Positions 17,681 to 27,371 are shown, numbered from the stretch's first letter. The stretch: 64,000 nt of DNA from Shewanella marisflavi (GCF_023283925.1 NZ_JAKIKX010000005.1:248001-312000), one strand, 5' to 3'. Numbers and translations: made by a program. Notes: generated by a model not told the origin, from the sequence alone.

Positions 17681-17871
17681 TTACCTCTGGAAAACCGAGT
17701 CTACCCCCATTGATATATTTTTACGATTTAGATCACGTTTTGACTTACTAAATCGCGATTTTATGACTATGTTTTAGTTGTTTATGAATAGCTAATTTAT
17801 TCATTTTGTTGCTTTCTCAATCGAAAAATATGTCTAGGAGAAGTGATCCGGGTTTTATCTGCTTCAAAAGG

Positions 17872-17885
17872 ATGATCCAGATCAA
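17872..17885 (+). promoter_or_regulatory. FNR/EtrA-like site of nap operon
   Basis: ATGAT-CCAG-ATCAA matches TTGAT-N4-ATCAA at 9 of 10 positions. It lies 168 bp before the napE ATG and 29 bp (centre to centre) upstream of the NarP-like site, the same order as in the E. coli napF promoter. Confidence 0.6.
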
Positions 17886-17899
17886 ACCAGCATAGAATT

Positions 17900-17915
17900 T
17901 ACCGATTTAGGGGTA
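17900..17915 (+). promoter_or_regulatory. NarP-type 7-2-7 site of nap operon
   Basis: TACCGAT-TT-AGGGGTA fits the inverted heptamer arrangement TACYYMT-N2-AKRRGTA at 13 of 14 positions. Nitrate- or nitrite-responsive control of nap by a NarP-type regulator is inferred from the motif. Confidence 0.6.
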
Positions 17916-17933
17916 TACAGAATGTTAATAAGT

Positions 17934-17950
17934 TATTGATACCATCAATA
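17934..17950. promoter_or_regulatory. Palindrome of unknown role before napE
   Basis: TATTGAT-ACC-ATCAATA has perfect 7-bp arms. It contains both FNR half-sites, but the spacer is 3 instead of 4 bp, so normal FNR binding is unlikely. Its position near the expected transcription start would suit a repressor site. Confidence 0.4.
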
Positions 17951-18052
17951 TCAGGAAAAAAAGTACGGTTTTATCGATTGATTGGCCCACACCAACCACT
18001 GGCAAGCCGGCTTTATCTGAGATGAAAATCGGCATGACCCGTTGGAGGATGC

Positions 18053-18211
18053 ATGAGTTCCACACCTAATGAAGAGAAAAGTTTAGAGCTGAAAATATTT
18101 GTGTTTCTAACCGTTTTTCTTGCTCCCCTGCTGTCAGTGATACTCGTTTCTGGGTTGGGGTTTGCTATCTGGTTTAGCCAGATACTAACCGGACCACCAG
18201 GTGCAGGTTAA
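18053..18211 (+). CDS. napE: Periplasmic nitrate reductase membrane protein NapE
   Basis: 52 residues starting at the ATG at 18053, with GGAGG 6 nt upstream. The protein begins MSSTPNEEKSLELKIF, has one membrane helix (about residues 15-44, LTVFLAPLLSVILVSGLGFA then IWFSQ) and ends in LTGPPGAG. The charged EEK-LEL start, single helix and GPPG end are the NapE signature. NapE is a small inner-membrane protein of unknown function found at the head of napEDABC operons. It precedes napD by 40 bp. Because of its size it is easily missed by annotation. Confidence 0.88.
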   Translation: MSSTPNEEKSLELKIFVFLTVFLAPLLSVILVSGLGFAIWFSQILTGPPGAG

Positions 18212-18251
18212 ACCACTGCTATCAAACAAATATAAAAGAGTGAAAATATCA

Positions 18252-18509
18252 ATGAGCAATGAACTTCACGTCACCAGTTTAGTGGTTCAGGTTAAGCCTG
18301 AATTTATGTCCAGTGTCAGACAGACAATCATGAAGATGGAAAACGCTGATTTGTCTGTCAATGATGAGATCAAGTTGGTTGTTGTGCTCGAAGGCATGAC
18401 CCAAAAGGGGCTGATGGCTGACATTGAGGCGATCAACAAAATTGAGGGCGTGCTGTCCGCAGCCATGGTGTATCACCAGAGTGAAGTGCTTGAAGAGGTT
18501 GAAAAATGA
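18252..18509 (+). CDS. napD: NapA signal-peptide chaperone NapD
   Basis: 85 residues from the ATG at 18252; the frame is open from 18201 but the upstream codons overlap napE. NapD binds the Tat signal peptide of NapA in the cytoplasm and holds back export until the cofactor is inserted. The protein begins with [14 protein letters not shown] and shows the ferredoxin-like beta-alpha-beta pattern ([35 protein letters not shown]). It overlaps napA by 4 bp (ATGA), so translation is coupled to its client. Confidence 0.93.
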   Translation: MSNELHVTSLVVQVKPEFMSSVRQTIMKMENADLSVNDEIKLVVVLEGMTQKGLMADIEAINKIEGVLSAAMVYHQSEVLEEVEK

Positions 18510-21001
18510 AGATGAATCGACGCGAATTTATGAAGGCAAATGCGGCTATGGCCGCTGCCTCAGTAGCTGGTTTAGCCCTGCCTGCAACAGCAAGCAACCT
18601 GATTACCAGTTCAGAGCAGACTAAGCTTGAGTGGAACAAGGCACCTTGTCGTTTCTGCGGCACTGGCTGTTCGGTCATTGTTGCAACACGCGACGGTAAA
18701 GTCGTTGCCACCCATGGTGATGCTGAGAGTGAGGTGAACCGCGGTCTGAACTGTATCAAGGGTTACTTCCTGTCGAAGATCATGTACGGCAAAGACAGAC
18801 TACAGACCCCTATGCTGCGTATGACCAATGGTAAGTACGACAAGCATGGTGAATTCACGCCGGTTAGCTGGGACACCGCCTTCGACACTATGGCGGAAAA
18901 ATGGAAAGCCACCATTAAGAAAAAGGGCCCAACCGCTATTGGTATGTTTGGCTCAGGCCAGTGGACAGTTTGGGAAGGTTATGCCGCCTCTAAGCTGATG
19001 AAGGCAGGCTTTGGCTCGAACAACATTGACCCTAACGCCCGTCACTGTATGGCGTCCGCTGTGGGTGGCTTTATGCGCACCTTCGGTATCGATGAGCCTA
19101 TGGGATGTTATGATGACATGGAGCACGCCGATGCCTTTGTGCTTTGGGGCTCTAACATGGCCGAGATGCACCCCATCCTTTGGAGCCGTGTCACCGACCG
19201 TCGTCTGAGTGCGCCGCATGTTAAGGTGTCAGTACTATCGACCTTTACTCACAGATCGTTCGACTTAGCCGATCTCGGTATCGTCTTTACGCCGCAGACA
19301 GATCTGGCAATCCTCAACTTCATTGCCAACTACATCATTCAAAACGATGCGGTGAACTGGGACTTCGTTAAAAAGCATGTCAACTTCCGTCAGGGTGAAA
19401 CCGACATAGGTTACGGTCTGCGTGCAAGCCATCCGCTACAACAAAAAGCTAAGAACGTGAAGACGGCTGGCAAGTCTACCCCGATTGAATTTGACGCCTT
19501 CAAGGCCTTTGTTGCCGACTATGATGTGACATCAGTCAGCAAGCTTTCAGGCGTGCCAGAAGATAAGTTGATTGAACTGGCGAAACTCTACGCCGATCCG
19601 AATACCAAGGTCACCTCATTCTGGACCATGGGCTTCAACCAACATACCCGTGGTGTGTGGTGTAACAACCTGATTTATAACATCCACCTGCTAACAGGTA
19701 AGATCTCAACGCCGGGTAACAGCCCATTCTCGTTGACAGGTCAACCTTCAGCCTGTGGTACCGCTCGTGAAGTGGGCACCTTCTCACATCGTCTGCCAGC
19801 AGATCTTGTGGTGAATAACCCAGAGCACAGAAAAATTGCCGAGAAGATTTGGAAGATCCCTGATGGCATCATTCCACCTAAGCCTGGCTATCATGCGGTA
19901 GAGCAGAATCGCCGCCTCAAAGATGGCGACATCAATGCTTACTGGGTGCAGGTGAACAACAACATGCAGGCCGCCCCTAACATGAATGAAGAGGGCTTAC
20001 CTGGTTACCGTAACCCTGAAAACTTCATTGTAGTGTCAGATGCCTACCCAACGGTGACGACTCAGGCTGCTGACCTTATCCTGCCTACCGCTATGTGGGT
20101 GGAGAAAGAGGGCGCCTATGGTAACGCAGAGCGTCGTACCCAGTTCTGGCATCAGATGGTCAAAGCGCCGGGCGAGTCTCGCTCAGATCTCTGGCAGTTG
20201 ATGGAGTTCTCTAAGCGCTTTACTACCGACGAAGTCTGGCCAAAAGAGGTGCTGGCGGCCAATCCTGAATACAAGGGCAAGACCTTGTTCCAGGTTCTTT
20301 ATCAAAACGGTAATGTCGATAACTTCCCGCTAGAGCAGGCAGATCCTAAGTACATGAACGATGAAGCCAAGCACTTTGGTTACTATGTACAAAAAGGCCT
20401 GTTTGAAGAGTACGCTGCTTTCGGTCGCGGTCATGGCCATGACTTGGCGGACTTCGATACCTACCATGAAGTGCATGGCCTACGCTGGCCTGTAGTGAAT
20501 GGCAAAGAAACCAAGTGGCGTTTCCGTGAAGGTAGCGATCCTTATGTGAAACCAGGTACAGGCTTCCAGTTCTACGGTAAGCCAGATGGTAAGGCGGTTA
20601 TCTACGCACTGCCATACGAGCCTGCCGCTGAGTCACCAGATGAAGAGTTTAACCTCTGGTTATCGACCGGTCGTGTGCTTGAGCACTGGCATTCAGGTTC
20701 TATGACTCAACGTGTGCCTGAGCTGTACCGCGCCTTCCCCGATGCAGTCTGCTTCATGCATCCAGATGATGCCAAGAAGCGCGGCCTGCGCCGTGGTGAT
20801 GAGGTGAAGGTGGTGTCACGCCGTGGTGAGATAAAGACACGCGTCGAGACCCGTGGTCGCAACAAGCCACCCGTCGGCCTGGTCTTTGTACCTTGGTTCG
20901 ATGCCAGCCAGCTGATTAACAAGGTGACGCTAGATGCGACGGATCCTTTGTCTAAACAGACTGACTTTAAGAAGTGTGCAGTTAAAGTAGTTAAGGCATA
21001 A
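18506..21001 (+). CDS. napA: Periplasmic nitrate reductase catalytic subunit NapA
   Basis: 831 residues, typical NapA length. It reduces nitrate to nitrite in the periplasm using a bis-MGD molybdenum cofactor and one 4Fe-4S cluster. A Tat signal is present (NRREFMK near residue 4, cleavage near ATAS). Cluster ligands are CRFCGTGC at residues 48-55 and the Cys in RGLNCIKGY. The molybdenum-ligand Cys is in [12 protein letters not shown]. The C-terminal molydopterin-binding domain shows [16 protein letters not shown]. The signal peptide is the NapD target. Confidence 0.97.
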   Translation: MKMNRREFMKANAAMAAASVAGLALPATASNLITSSEQTKLEWNKAPCRFCGTGCSVIVATRDGKVVATHGDAESEVNRGLNCIKGYFLSKIMYGKDRLQTPMLRMTNGKYDKHGEFTPVSWDTAFDTMAEKWKATIKKKGPTAIGMFGSGQWTVWEGYAASKLMKAGFGSNNIDPNARHCMASAVGGFMRTFGIDEPMGCYDDMEHADAFVLWGSNMAEMHPILWSRVTDRRLSAPHVKVSVLSTFTHRSFDLADLGIVFTPQTDLAILNFIANYIIQNDAVNWDFVKKHVNFRQGETDIGYGLRASHPLQQKAKNVKTAGKSTPIEFDAFKAFVADYDVTSVSKLSGVPEDKLIELAKLYADPNTKVTSFWTMGFNQHTRGVWCNNLIYNIHLLTGKISTPGNSPFSLTGQPSACGTAREVGTFSHRLPADLVVNNPEHRKIAEKIWKIPDGIIPPKPGYHAVEQNRRLKDGDINAYWVQVNNNMQAAPNMNEEGLPGYRNPENFIVVSDAYPTVTTQAADLILPTAMWVEKEGAYGNAERRTQFWHQMVKAPGESRSDLWQLMEFSKRFTTDEVWPKEVLAANPEYKGKTLFQVLYQNGNVDNFPLEQADPKYMNDEAKHFGYYVQKGLFEEYAAFGRGHGHDLADFDTYHEVHGLRWPVVNGKETKWRFREGSDPYVKPGTGFQFYGKPDGKAVIYALPYEPAAESPDEEFNLWLSTGRVLEHWHSGSMTQRVPELYRAFPDAVCFMHPDDAKKRGLRRGDEVKVVSRRGEIKTRVETRGRNKPPVGLVFVPWFDASQLINKVTLDATDPLSKQTDFKKCAVKVVKA

Positions 21002-21012
21002 GGAGGATCACC

Positions 21013-21492
21013 ATGAAAACATTGAAATTTGTAACTTTTGCGACCCTGGTGAGTCTCTCTGCGGCTGCAGTATTTAACGTCAGCGCTGCCAGTGTGCCAG
21101 ATGAAAAGGTGGCCACCCTGAGACAGGCGCCGCTTGACACTAACCCGACACCACCTGTGATGCCTAAGGTTCGTAACACAGACATCAAGCAGGTGCGTAA
21201 CTACCCCATGCAGCCGCCTGTGATCCCACATAAGATCGACGGTTATCAGGTTGACCTTAAGGCAAACAAGTGTATGTCTTGTCACGCCCGCAAGCGTACA
21301 GGGGACTCACAGGCGCCTATGGTGAGTGTGACTCACTACATGGATAGAGAGAACAACTTCTTAGCGGATCTATCACCACGTCGCTATTTTTGTACTCAGT
21401 GCCACGTGCCACAGCTGGATGCTAAAACTCTGGTAGATAATGAATTTATCGATATCGACCACTTAATCAAAGCTGAAGCAACTAAGCACTAG
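21013..21492 (+). CDS. napB: Dihaem cytochrome c subunit NapB
   Basis: 159 residues with a Sec signal peptide (cleavage near VSAAS, about residue 26). Two c-haem motifs, CMSCH near residue 94 and CTQCH near residue 135, match NapB. It takes electrons from NapC and passes them to NapA in the periplasm. The start at 21013 has AGGAGG 6 nt upstream, immediately after the napA stop. Confidence 0.95.
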   Translation: MKTLKFVTFATLVSLSAAAVFNVSAASVPDEKVATLRQAPLDTNPTPPVMPKVRNTDIKQVRNYPMQPPVIPHKIDGYQVDLKANKCMSCHARKRTGDSQAPMVSVTHYMDRENNFLADLSPRRYFCTQCHVPQLDAKTLVDNEFIDIDHLIKAEATKH

Positions 21493-21502
21493 GAGCGGCC
21501 GT

Positions 21503-22090
21503 ATGTTAGATAAGTTGAAAAAAATCTGGCAGGTGTTAAGAAAGCCCAGCGTGCACTACAGCTTAGGTTTTCTCACCTTAGGCGGCTTCATTGCCGGGGT
21601 CATCTTCTGGGGGGGATTCAACACTGCCTTAGAAGCGACCAACCAGGAAGCTTTCTGTATCAGTTGCCACGAGATGGAAAATAACGTGTATGAAGAGTTG
21701 AAGACAACCATACACTTTACTAACCGAAGTGGTGTGCGTGCGACCTGTCCTGACTGTCATGTTCCCCATAACTGGACAGACAAAATAGCCCGTAAGATGC
21801 AGGCCTCAAAAGAGGTTTGGGGTAAGGTATTTGGCACTATTAATACTCGTGAAAAGTTTGAGGCCAAGCGCCGTGAACTGGCCGAGCATGAATGGGCACG
21901 ACTGAAAGCCAACGATTCGCTCGAATGTCGTAACTGCCACAATTTCGACTACATGGATTTTACTCGTCAATCGACACGTGCGGCCAATATGCACTCCACG
22001 TCATTGGCCAGTGGCGAGAAAACCTGTATCGATTGTCATAAGGGTATTGCTCACCACTTACCTGACATGAAAGGAGTCGAAGGCTTCTAG
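21503..22090 (+). CDS. napC: Tetrahaem quinol dehydrogenase NapC
   Basis: 195 residues. An N-terminal membrane anchor (about residues 18-40) is followed by four c-haem motifs: CISCH, CPDCH, CRNCH and CIDCH. This is the NapC/NirT family that oxidises menaquinol or ubiquinol and feeds NapB. It is the last gene of the operon; napF, napG and napH are not in the window, so this is the EDABC type that depends on NapC alone. It might also serve other periplasmic reductases. Confidence 0.94.
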   Translation: MLDKLKKIWQVLRKPSVHYSLGFLTLGGFIAGVIFWGGFNTALEATNQEAFCISCHEMENNVYEELKTTIHFTNRSGVRATCPDCHVPHNWTDKIARKMQASKEVWGKVFGTINTREKFEAKRRELAEHEWARLKANDSLECRNCHNFDYMDFTRQSTRAANMHSTSLASGEKTCIDCHKGIAHHLPDMKGVEGF

Positions 22091-22113
22091 CCTAAGATTC
22101 CATCTCCAAGCAA

Positions 22114-22145
22114 AACGCCAGCCTTCATCTCGCTGGCGTTTTTTT
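22114..22145. terminator. Terminator between napC and the LysR gene
   Basis: AACGCCAGC (22114-22122) pairs with GCTGGCGTT (22132-22140), followed by a T-run to 22145. Preceded by AAAA, it can also end the convergent LysR gene. Confidence 0.9.
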
Positions 22146-22165
22146 ATGGGCCTTTCTCAAGTTTC

Positions 22166-23122
22166 TTACCCTTGCACAGAGTCGATGATTAACTCCCGCA
22201 GCCAGCGATGACTGGGGTCGAGATCGAAATGTTTGTGCCAGAGCAGCAGATAAGTGCCGGGAACCATTTGTGTGGGGGCGGGCAAGGAGACCAGCTTATA
22301 TTGACCCATCATCTCTTTGGCGTATTTTGCCGGTGAACAGAGGATAAGATCGCTCTGTTCACACAGTTGCATGGCGCTATTAAAATCGGTGAGGTTAACC
22401 GCAATATCCCGTTTAAGGTGTTTTATCTGCAGTACATCATCAAGCAGCCAGTGGGAGATGCCGCCGAAGGTGACCTGTATGTGGCGATACTTGAGGAAAG
22501 TATTGAGGTTCCATTCTTCGCTAAGCAGTGGGTGGCCCTCGCGTACCAGACATAGAGAGATGTCGCGGGTCAGTTCGACGTAGCGCAAGGCGCTGGGCAG
22601 GTTATTGACATGCTGCAGTGAGCGTTCGTCCCATTCTCGGCAGGCAATTCCCAGATCGGTATCGCAGCGCAGCAGACGCTCCATGCTCTCGTTGTGCCAG
22701 GTCTGGCTATCTATAGTGATCTTAGGCGCTTGTTTAAGCAGGGTTGGCATGAAACGCGGATAGGTTAGCGAGTAAGCTATCTCGACCAATTCAAGGCGAA
22801 AACGCCTGTGGCTCATAGAGGGATCGAAGTCACTGGGGCGGGTAAGAGAGGAGACCTGGTTCAGGATCTGGCGGATCTCAGGCCCCAGCTGTTTAGCCTT
22901 AGGTGTTGGGCGAAGGCCGTGGGCGGTGCGCTCAAACAGTTGATCGTCGAAGGACTCTCTGAGCTTATTGAGTTGCTTACTTACCGCAGACTGGCTGAGG
23001 TGTAGGCGCTCTGCTGCAGCGGTGACACTTTGCTCCTCGAGTAAAACTTCCAGCAAGGGCAGCAGGTTAAAGTCGAATGTTTTCAATGGGTGTTCCGTCA
23101 GGGATGGCTTAGCTGGTTTCAT
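22166..23122 (-). CDS. LysR-family transcriptional regulator
   Basis: 318 residues. The N-terminal winged helix-turn-helix covers about residues 12-75 (LLPLLEVLLEEQSVTAAAER, SQSAVSKQLNKLRE, LFERTAHGLRPT), followed by a co-inducer-binding domain. It is convergent with napC and downstream of ilvH on the same strand, separated from it by a terminator. Neither neighbour identifies its target. No residue pattern points to a known subfamily, so only the family is assigned. Confidence 0.88.
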   Translation of the reverse strand: MKPAKPSLTEHPLKTFDFNLLPLLEVLLEEQSVTAAAERLHLSQSAVSKQLNKLRESFDDQLFERTAHGLRPTPKAKQLGPEIRQILNQVSSLTRPSDFDPSMSHRRFRLELVEIAYSLTYPRFMPTLLKQAPKITIDSQTWHNESMERLLRCDTDLGIACREWDERSLQHVNNLPSALRYVELTRDISLCLVREGHPLLSEEWNLNTFLKYRHIQVTFGGISHWLLDDVLQIKHLKRDIAVNLTDFNSAMQLCEQSDLILCSPAKYAKEMMGQYKLVSLPAPTQMVPGTYLLLWHKHFDLDPSHRWLRELIIDSVQG

Positions 23123-23272
23123 GATAGCCAGCTGGCCGTTTTTTAGGTAGCCCTATCTCAAAGTTTGTCTTGGGCTAGCTAGCTTTAGCTAAGGTGTTGG
23201 TTATGCTGCCTATTGGAGGAGGTCAAACTTGCCGAGGGTGGTTACTAAGCGCATCAGTCCAGCATCAATAAT

Positions 23273-23299
23273 AAAACGCCAGCAGCTGCTGGCGTTTTT
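23273..23299 (-). terminator. Terminator after ilvIH
   Basis: A near-continuous palindrome, AAAACGCCAGCA - GC - TGCTGGCGTTTT, 33 bp past the ilvH stop on the minus strand, with T-runs on either side. The same CGCCAGC-type stem is used after napC. Confidence 0.85.
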
Positions 23300-23331
23300 A
23301 GTTGTGGCCTAAATAAGATTAATTTATCGTT

Positions 23332-23826
23332 TTAGGCACGCATCGCTTTTTCGCCGCGGCACAGACCGACAACGCCAGAGCGTGATACCTCGATAACCTT
23401 AGTGACCTCACCGATAGCCGTGATAAAGGCATCGAGTTTGTCTGAGGTGCCTGCCATTTGAATGGTATAGAGCTCGGCCGTCACATCCACTATCTGACCT
23501 CGGAAGATGTCTGCTGTGCGTTTGACCTCTTCGCGACCCGCTCCCTTGGCCTTTACCTTCACCAAGGCCAGCTCCCGCTCGATATGGCTGGACTCGGTAA
23601 TGTTAGATACCTTAAGGATATCAATGAGTTTGTGTAGCTGCTTCTCAATTTGCTCAAGTACTGCTTCGTCAGCCACCAGGGTAATATTCAGTCGTGACAG
23701 GGTGATATCATCTGTCGGCGCTACCGTCAGGCTTTCGATGTTGTAGCCTCGCTGAGAGAAAAGGCCTACTACACGAGATAGGGCGCCGGGCTGGTTTTCG
23801 AGTAATACAGAAATAATTCGACGCAT
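23332..23826 (-). CDS. ilvH: Acetolactate synthase small (regulatory) subunit IlvH
   Basis: 164 residues from the ATG at 23826, which overlaps the ilvI stop by one base (TAATG) and has GGAG upstream. The start [19 protein letters not shown] is the IlvH N-terminus; the frame extends to 23853 without need. An N-terminal ACT domain (VLLENQPGALSRVVGLFSQRG) binds valine and mediates feedback inhibition; a second ACT-like C-terminal domain follows. It is the regulatory partner of IlvI in isoleucine and valine synthesis. Confidence 0.96.
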   Translation of the reverse strand: MRRIISVLLENQPGALSRVVGLFSQRGYNIESLTVAPTDDITLSRLNITLVADEAVLEQIEKQLHKLIDILKVSNITESSHIERELALVKVKAKGAGREEVKRTADIFRGQIVDVTAELYTIQMAGTSDKLDAFITAIGEVTKVIEVSRSGVVGLCRGEKAMRA

Positions 23827-25547
23827 TAGCTTTTCTCCGTTTTGCTTAGCCACATTTCATTCATTGCCCCACCACGGATCTGCATGGGATAGACGTGCTC
23901 AGTTTCATCGACACTGATATCGACAAAAACCAGCTTGTCTTTCATTGCAAGGGCCTTTTCCAGGCCAGCTTCTAGCTCGGCGGGATCGCTAATGGTCATG
24001 CCCACGTGGCCATAGGCCTCGGCAATTTTGGCAAAATTAGGTACTGAGTCCATATAGGAGTGGGAGTGACGACCCGAGTAGATCATGTCCTGCCACTGTT
24101 TTACCATGCCAAGGAAACGGTTGTTTAGGTTTATAATTTTTACAGGTGTGTCGTACTGTAGCGCCGTTGATAGCTCCTGAATATTCATCTGAATGGAGCC
24201 ATCACCTGTGACACAGATAACGGTTTCTTCAGGCATCGCCATCTTCACCCCCATGGCGGCTGGCAGGCCAAATCCCATGGTGCCCAGGCCGCCTGAGTTG
24301 ATCCAGCGACGCGGCTTGTTGAAGGGGTAATAGAGGGCTGCAAACATCTGATGCTGTCCCACGTCAGAGGCCACATAGGCATCGCCCTGGGTCAGCTTAT
24401 GCAGCGTTTCGATCACTTGTTGCGGCTTAATACGCTCACTATTGGTGTCGTAGGCCAGACTATTGCGACTGCGCCATTGATTGATCTCGCTCCACCAATA
24501 ATCGATGGCACCTTCATCGTTTTTCATTGCTGGGTCACTGTCCAGCAGGGCTAGCATATTATCGAGCACATTATCCGCCGAGCCTACGATAGGGATATCG
24601 ACCCTGACCGTCTTAGAGATGGATGAGGGGTCGATATCGATATGCAATATGGTGGCATTGGGACAATATTTCTCAACATTGTTGGTGGTGCGATCGTCAA
24701 ATCTTACCCCTATACCGAAGATAAGGTCGGCATTGTGCATCGCCATGTTGGCCTCATAACAGCCGTGCATGCCGAGCATGCCGACGCTATTGGCGTGGGT
24801 GCCAGGAAATGCCCCTAGGCCCATTAGAGTACTGACGACAGGAATGCCTAAACGCTCAGACAGGGTGAGGATCTGTTGGTCGCAGCCGGAAATCACCGCA
24901 CCGCCGCCCACATAGAGTACAGGCTTCTTGGCTTTTATCAGTGCCTGCAGTCCGCGGCGGATCTGCCCTTTGTGTCCCGTAGTCGTTGGGTTATAAGAGC
25001 GCATGTTTATCTCATCTGGATATTGATATTCATGCAAAATTTGTGGGTTAAGGCAATCTTTAGGAATGTCTACCACCACAGGGCCGGGGCGACCGGTTGA
25101 GGCGATATAAAATGCTTTCTTAATGATGCCCGGAATATCCTTGGCATCAGTGACCAGGAAGCTATGTTTCACCACGGGGCGAGAGATGCCGATCATGTCG
25201 CATTCCTGGAAGGCATCGTTACCAATCAAGTTGCTGGGCACCTGACCCGAGAGCACGACCAGTGGGATCGAATCCATGTAGGCGGTGGCGATGCCTGTGA
25301 TCGCATTGGTGGCACCTGGGCCTGAGGTGACAAGTACCACGCCCACTTTACCTGTTGCGCGGGCATAACCATCAGCCATGTGCACGGCGGCCTGTTCATG
25401 GCGTACGAGAATATGTTCAATGCCAGATTTTTGATGCAGAGCATCGTAGATATCGAGAACTGAGCCACCAGGGTAGCCGAAAATGTGTTTAACGCCTTCA
25501 TCGATTAATGATCGGACGATCATGCTGGCGCCGGAAAGTTTTTCCAT
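23826..25547 (-). CDS. ilvI: Acetolactate synthase large (catalytic) subunit IlvI
   Basis: 573 residues. It condenses pyruvate with pyruvate or 2-oxobutyrate, the first common step of branched-chain amino acid synthesis, using ThDP, Mg2+ and FAD. Motifs: [15 protein letters not shown] near residue 22, the ThDP-activating Glu in [16 protein letters not shown], and the ThDP-binding [15 protein letters not shown]...NNRFLGMV in the C-terminal third. It forms an operon with ilvH. Confidence 0.96.
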   Translation of the reverse strand: MEKLSGASMIVRSLIDEGVKHIFGYPGGSVLDIYDALHQKSGIEHILVRHEQAAVHMADGYARATGKVGVVLVTSGPGATNAITGIATAYMDSIPLVVLSGQVPSNLIGNDAFQECDMIGISRPVVKHSFLVTDAKDIPGIIKKAFYIASTGRPGPVVVDIPKDCLNPQILHEYQYPDEINMRSYNPTTTGHKGQIRRGLQALIKAKKPVLYVGGGAVISGCDQQILTLSERLGIPVVSTLMGLGAFPGTHANSVGMLGMHGCYEANMAMHNADLIFGIGVRFDDRTTNNVEKYCPNATILHIDIDPSSISKTVRVDIPIVGSADNVLDNMLALLDSDPAMKNDEGAIDYWWSEINQWRSRNSLAYDTNSERIKPQQVIETLHKLTQGDAYVASDVGQHQMFAALYYPFNKPRRWINSGGLGTMGFGLPAAMGVKMAMPEETVICVTGDGSIQMNIQELSTALQYDTPVKIINLNNRFLGMVKQWQDMIYSGRHSHSYMDSVPNFAKIAEAYGHVGMTISDPAELEAGLEKALAMKDKLVFVDISVDETEHVYPMQIRGGAMNEMWLSKTEKS

Positions 25548-25618
25548 TATTGATCCCTCATAGTTACCGCGACGGTATGCAGTATCTTGCTACAGCGACG
25601 GTAATCGCTCTAAACAAA

Positions 25619-25642
25619 GAGTCTGAAGGGTAATTCAGACTC
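25619..25642 (-). promoter_or_regulatory. Perfect hairpin in the ilvIH leader
   Basis: GAGTCTGAA and TTCAGACTC form a perfect 9-bp stem with a 6-nt loop. On the minus strand it is followed by TTTGTTT and sits about 70 nt before the ilvI start. It could be an attenuator or an RNA-stability element. No leader peptide rich in Ile, Val or Leu codons was found, so classical attenuation is not supported. Confidence 0.5.
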
Positions 25643-25710
25643 GCGCTTTATCTTAAAAGCCAGTGTATGGCTCCTAAGTTCAGGTGACTGTTGCTAATGA
25701 ACAGAATTTC

Positions 25711-25738
25711 ATCATATGCCAAAGAATGATGAATTCAA
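25711..25738 (-). promoter_or_regulatory. Candidate ilvIH promoter
   Basis: TTGAAT (25738-25733) and TATGAT (25716-25711) on the minus strand are separated by 16 bp and agree with sigma-70 boxes at 4 of 6 and 5 of 6 positions. It would produce a leader of about 155 nt containing the hairpin at 25619-25642. Confidence 0.4.
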
Positions 25739-25951
25739 GCCTTTTCTCTGTAAATAAATGACAACTTGAGCAAAACTCACGTTTAAGAGGGGAAAATAGC
25801 GCTTTTTAGTCGAGGTATACTGTGATGTATCAAGGGGCCGCTTATATGCTTTGTGTGTCATTAGACATAAGTATCATATAGTTAGGCTAGTTAACCTGAT
25901 AGGGCGCCGACATGGCTGGTATCGGCGACCTTTTGGGTTATCTTGGCATAG

Positions 25952-27175
25952 TTAATACTTTTTATGCTGGTTATGGGCAAGAAACTGAAACAGTCCTACT
26001 AAGGTGACAGCACCCAGCATGAGGGCTGAGAAGGGGACGGCCGTCCCTGTATAAAAGAGTGCCAGCAAGGGGCCAGCCAGGGCGCCAAAACCAAATCTTA
26101 AGGTGCCAATGACAGCCGTTGCTGTGCCAGTTTCTTGCTGGAATTTCATCAAGACGATGGCATCGGCATTGACCGACATGATGCCTAAAAAGCCCATGAA
26201 GGGAATTAGCATAGCAATGGTAAAGTGAAAACTGAGCCCGAGGAGGTTGACGCTCAGCAGGCAGATACCAGAAATCGCCGCGAGGAAGGTCGCGACTTTT
26301 AACATTCTGCGAGAGCCATATTTGACCACAATACGGCTGTTGATCACATTGGCCAGCATCAGGGCGCCCACATTGGTGCTAAACAGAATAGCAAACAGGC
26401 TCTTATCCAGACCAAACACCTCCATGTAAACGAATGGTGAGGCGGTGAGGTAACAGAAAAAGGCAAACGAGGTCATGACGCCGCTGGCGATATGCAGCTT
26501 AACGCCAGGTTTGGTAAAGACAACGGCATAGGCACCGAAGAAAGATTTCTGGCTGCGCCCCTCATGTTGACTGTCACTGGGCATGCGTAGCTTAGTGAGC
26601 ACCAAGCAGAGTAACAGGCTGGCATAAAAGGCGAGAATAAAGAAGATCAGATGCCAGTCGCCAAATTCCAGGATCAGACTGCCCAAAGTGGGCGCCACAA
26701 GGGGAGCGAGCATCATGATCAGGCTGACGTAAGACATCCCCTTAGCGGTATTTTGGCCGTACACCTCTTTGATATAGCCAGGCACAACAACAGTGGCCGC
26801 GGCGCCAATGAAGGCCTGCACAAAGCGCAGTCCCAAAAACAGCTCGACATTCGTCACAAAGGCGAGCGCCAAACTCACCAGCATAAAGCCCGTCAGACCG
26901 ATGATCACTAAGGGGCGACGCCCAATGCGATCGGCGATAGGGCCGAAAGTTAGCATGCCCATGGCATAACCGGCTAGGTAGAGGCTTAGTGACTGCTGGA
27001 CTGTGGTGATGCTGGAATTAAAGCTGCTTGCCAAGGTCGCCATGGCAGGCAAATACATATCGATCGCCAGCGGCGTGATGGCCACGATAGCGGATAACAT
27101 GGGGATTAACAGGGCGAGACTCAGAGTGCCCTGTGGTCTTGAAGACTGAAATGGCGGGATCGACGTATTGTTCAC
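25952..27175 (-). CDS. Bcr/CflA-family drug efflux transporter
   Basis: 407 residues with about 12 predicted membrane helices, major facilitator superfamily. The N-terminal TM1 motif ITPLAIDMYLPAMATLA and the loop motif FGPIADRIGRRPLVIIGL are characteristic of the Bcr/CflA proton-drug antiporters. Members export bicyclomycin, chloramphenicol, sulfonamides or small peptides; the substrate here cannot be told. No regulator gene is adjacent. It is monocistronic as far as can be seen. Confidence 0.88.
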   Translation of the reverse strand: MNNTSIPPFQSSRPQGTLSLALLIPMLSAIVAITPLAIDMYLPAMATLASSFNSSITTVQQSLSLYLAGYAMGMLTFGPIADRIGRRPLVIIGLTGFMLVSLALAFVTNVELFLGLRFVQAFIGAAATVVVPGYIKEVYGQNTAKGMSYVSLIMMLAPLVAPTLGSLILEFGDWHLIFFILAFYASLLLCLVLTKLRMPSDSQHEGRSQKSFFGAYAVVFTKPGVKLHIASGVMTSFAFFCYLTASPFVYMEVFGLDKSLFAILFSTNVGALMLANVINSRIVVKYGSRRMLKVATFLAAISGICLLSVNLLGLSFHFTIAMLIPFMGFLGIMSVNADAIVLMKFQQETGTATAVIGTLRFGFGALAGPLLALFYTGTAVPFSALMLGAVTLVGLFQFLAHNQHKKY

Positions 27176-27291
27176 TCATACCTCTTGTGACGGGTTTAGG
27201 GTTATTTTTGGGTGTGATAACAGAGAAAGGGTGTTATCCGGGGGAAGGGATATTGTAAGGGATCTGGCCAAGTCTTGGCTAATGCTTTATT

Positions 27292-27366
27292 GCGCTTTGA
27301 CCAAAGCGCCTTTGGTGCTTTTGTAACAAGACCTTGCAGGTATCTGGCGGGACGAGCCCGCCAGAT
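27292..27366. repeat. Two perfect hairpins between amidotransferase and transporter genes
   Basis: GCGCTTTG-AC-CAAAGCGC (27292-27309) and ATCTGGCGGG-ACGAG-CCCGCCAGAT (27342-27366) are both perfect. The second ends just before the stop codon of the leftward amidotransferase gene and may end its transcript, although no T-run follows on the minus strand. Confidence 0.55.
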
Positions 27367-27371
27367 CTGGG

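Larger units (their letters stand above)
17634..18052. other. hrpA terminator and nap regulatory region
   Basis: Gene-free 419 bp. The first 50 bp carry the hrpA terminator. The rest is AT-rich and holds the FNR-like, NarP-like and palindromic elements listed separately. A weak CRP-like half, AGATCACG, is at about 17731-17738. Confidence 0.6.
25548..25951. other. ilvIH leader and promoter region
   Basis: A 404-bp gap between ilvI and the transporter gene, both leftward. It carries a promoter-like pair, a strong leader hairpin (listed separately) and a TACCGTCGC direct repeat (minus strand, about 25601-25567). No coding sequence over 30 codons looks real. Confidence 0.55.

Noticed and set aside
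17721..17745. CRP site before nap (AGATCACG half).
   Set aside because: The other half-site matches at only 3 of 5 positions; mentioned but not listed as a site.
20707..21285. A 192-codon leftward frame opposite napA and napB.
   Set aside because: Shadow of firmly identified genes.
25681..25720. Short ORF ATGATGAAATTC... in the ilvI leader as a leader peptide.
   Set aside because: Only 11 codons, few Ile/Val/Leu codons, no ribosome site, and it overlaps the candidate -10 box.
25901..25930. CGCCGA/TCGGCG hairpin after the Bcr/CflA gene as a terminator.
   Set aside because: Short 6-bp stem with an 11-nt loop and no T-run on the minus strand.
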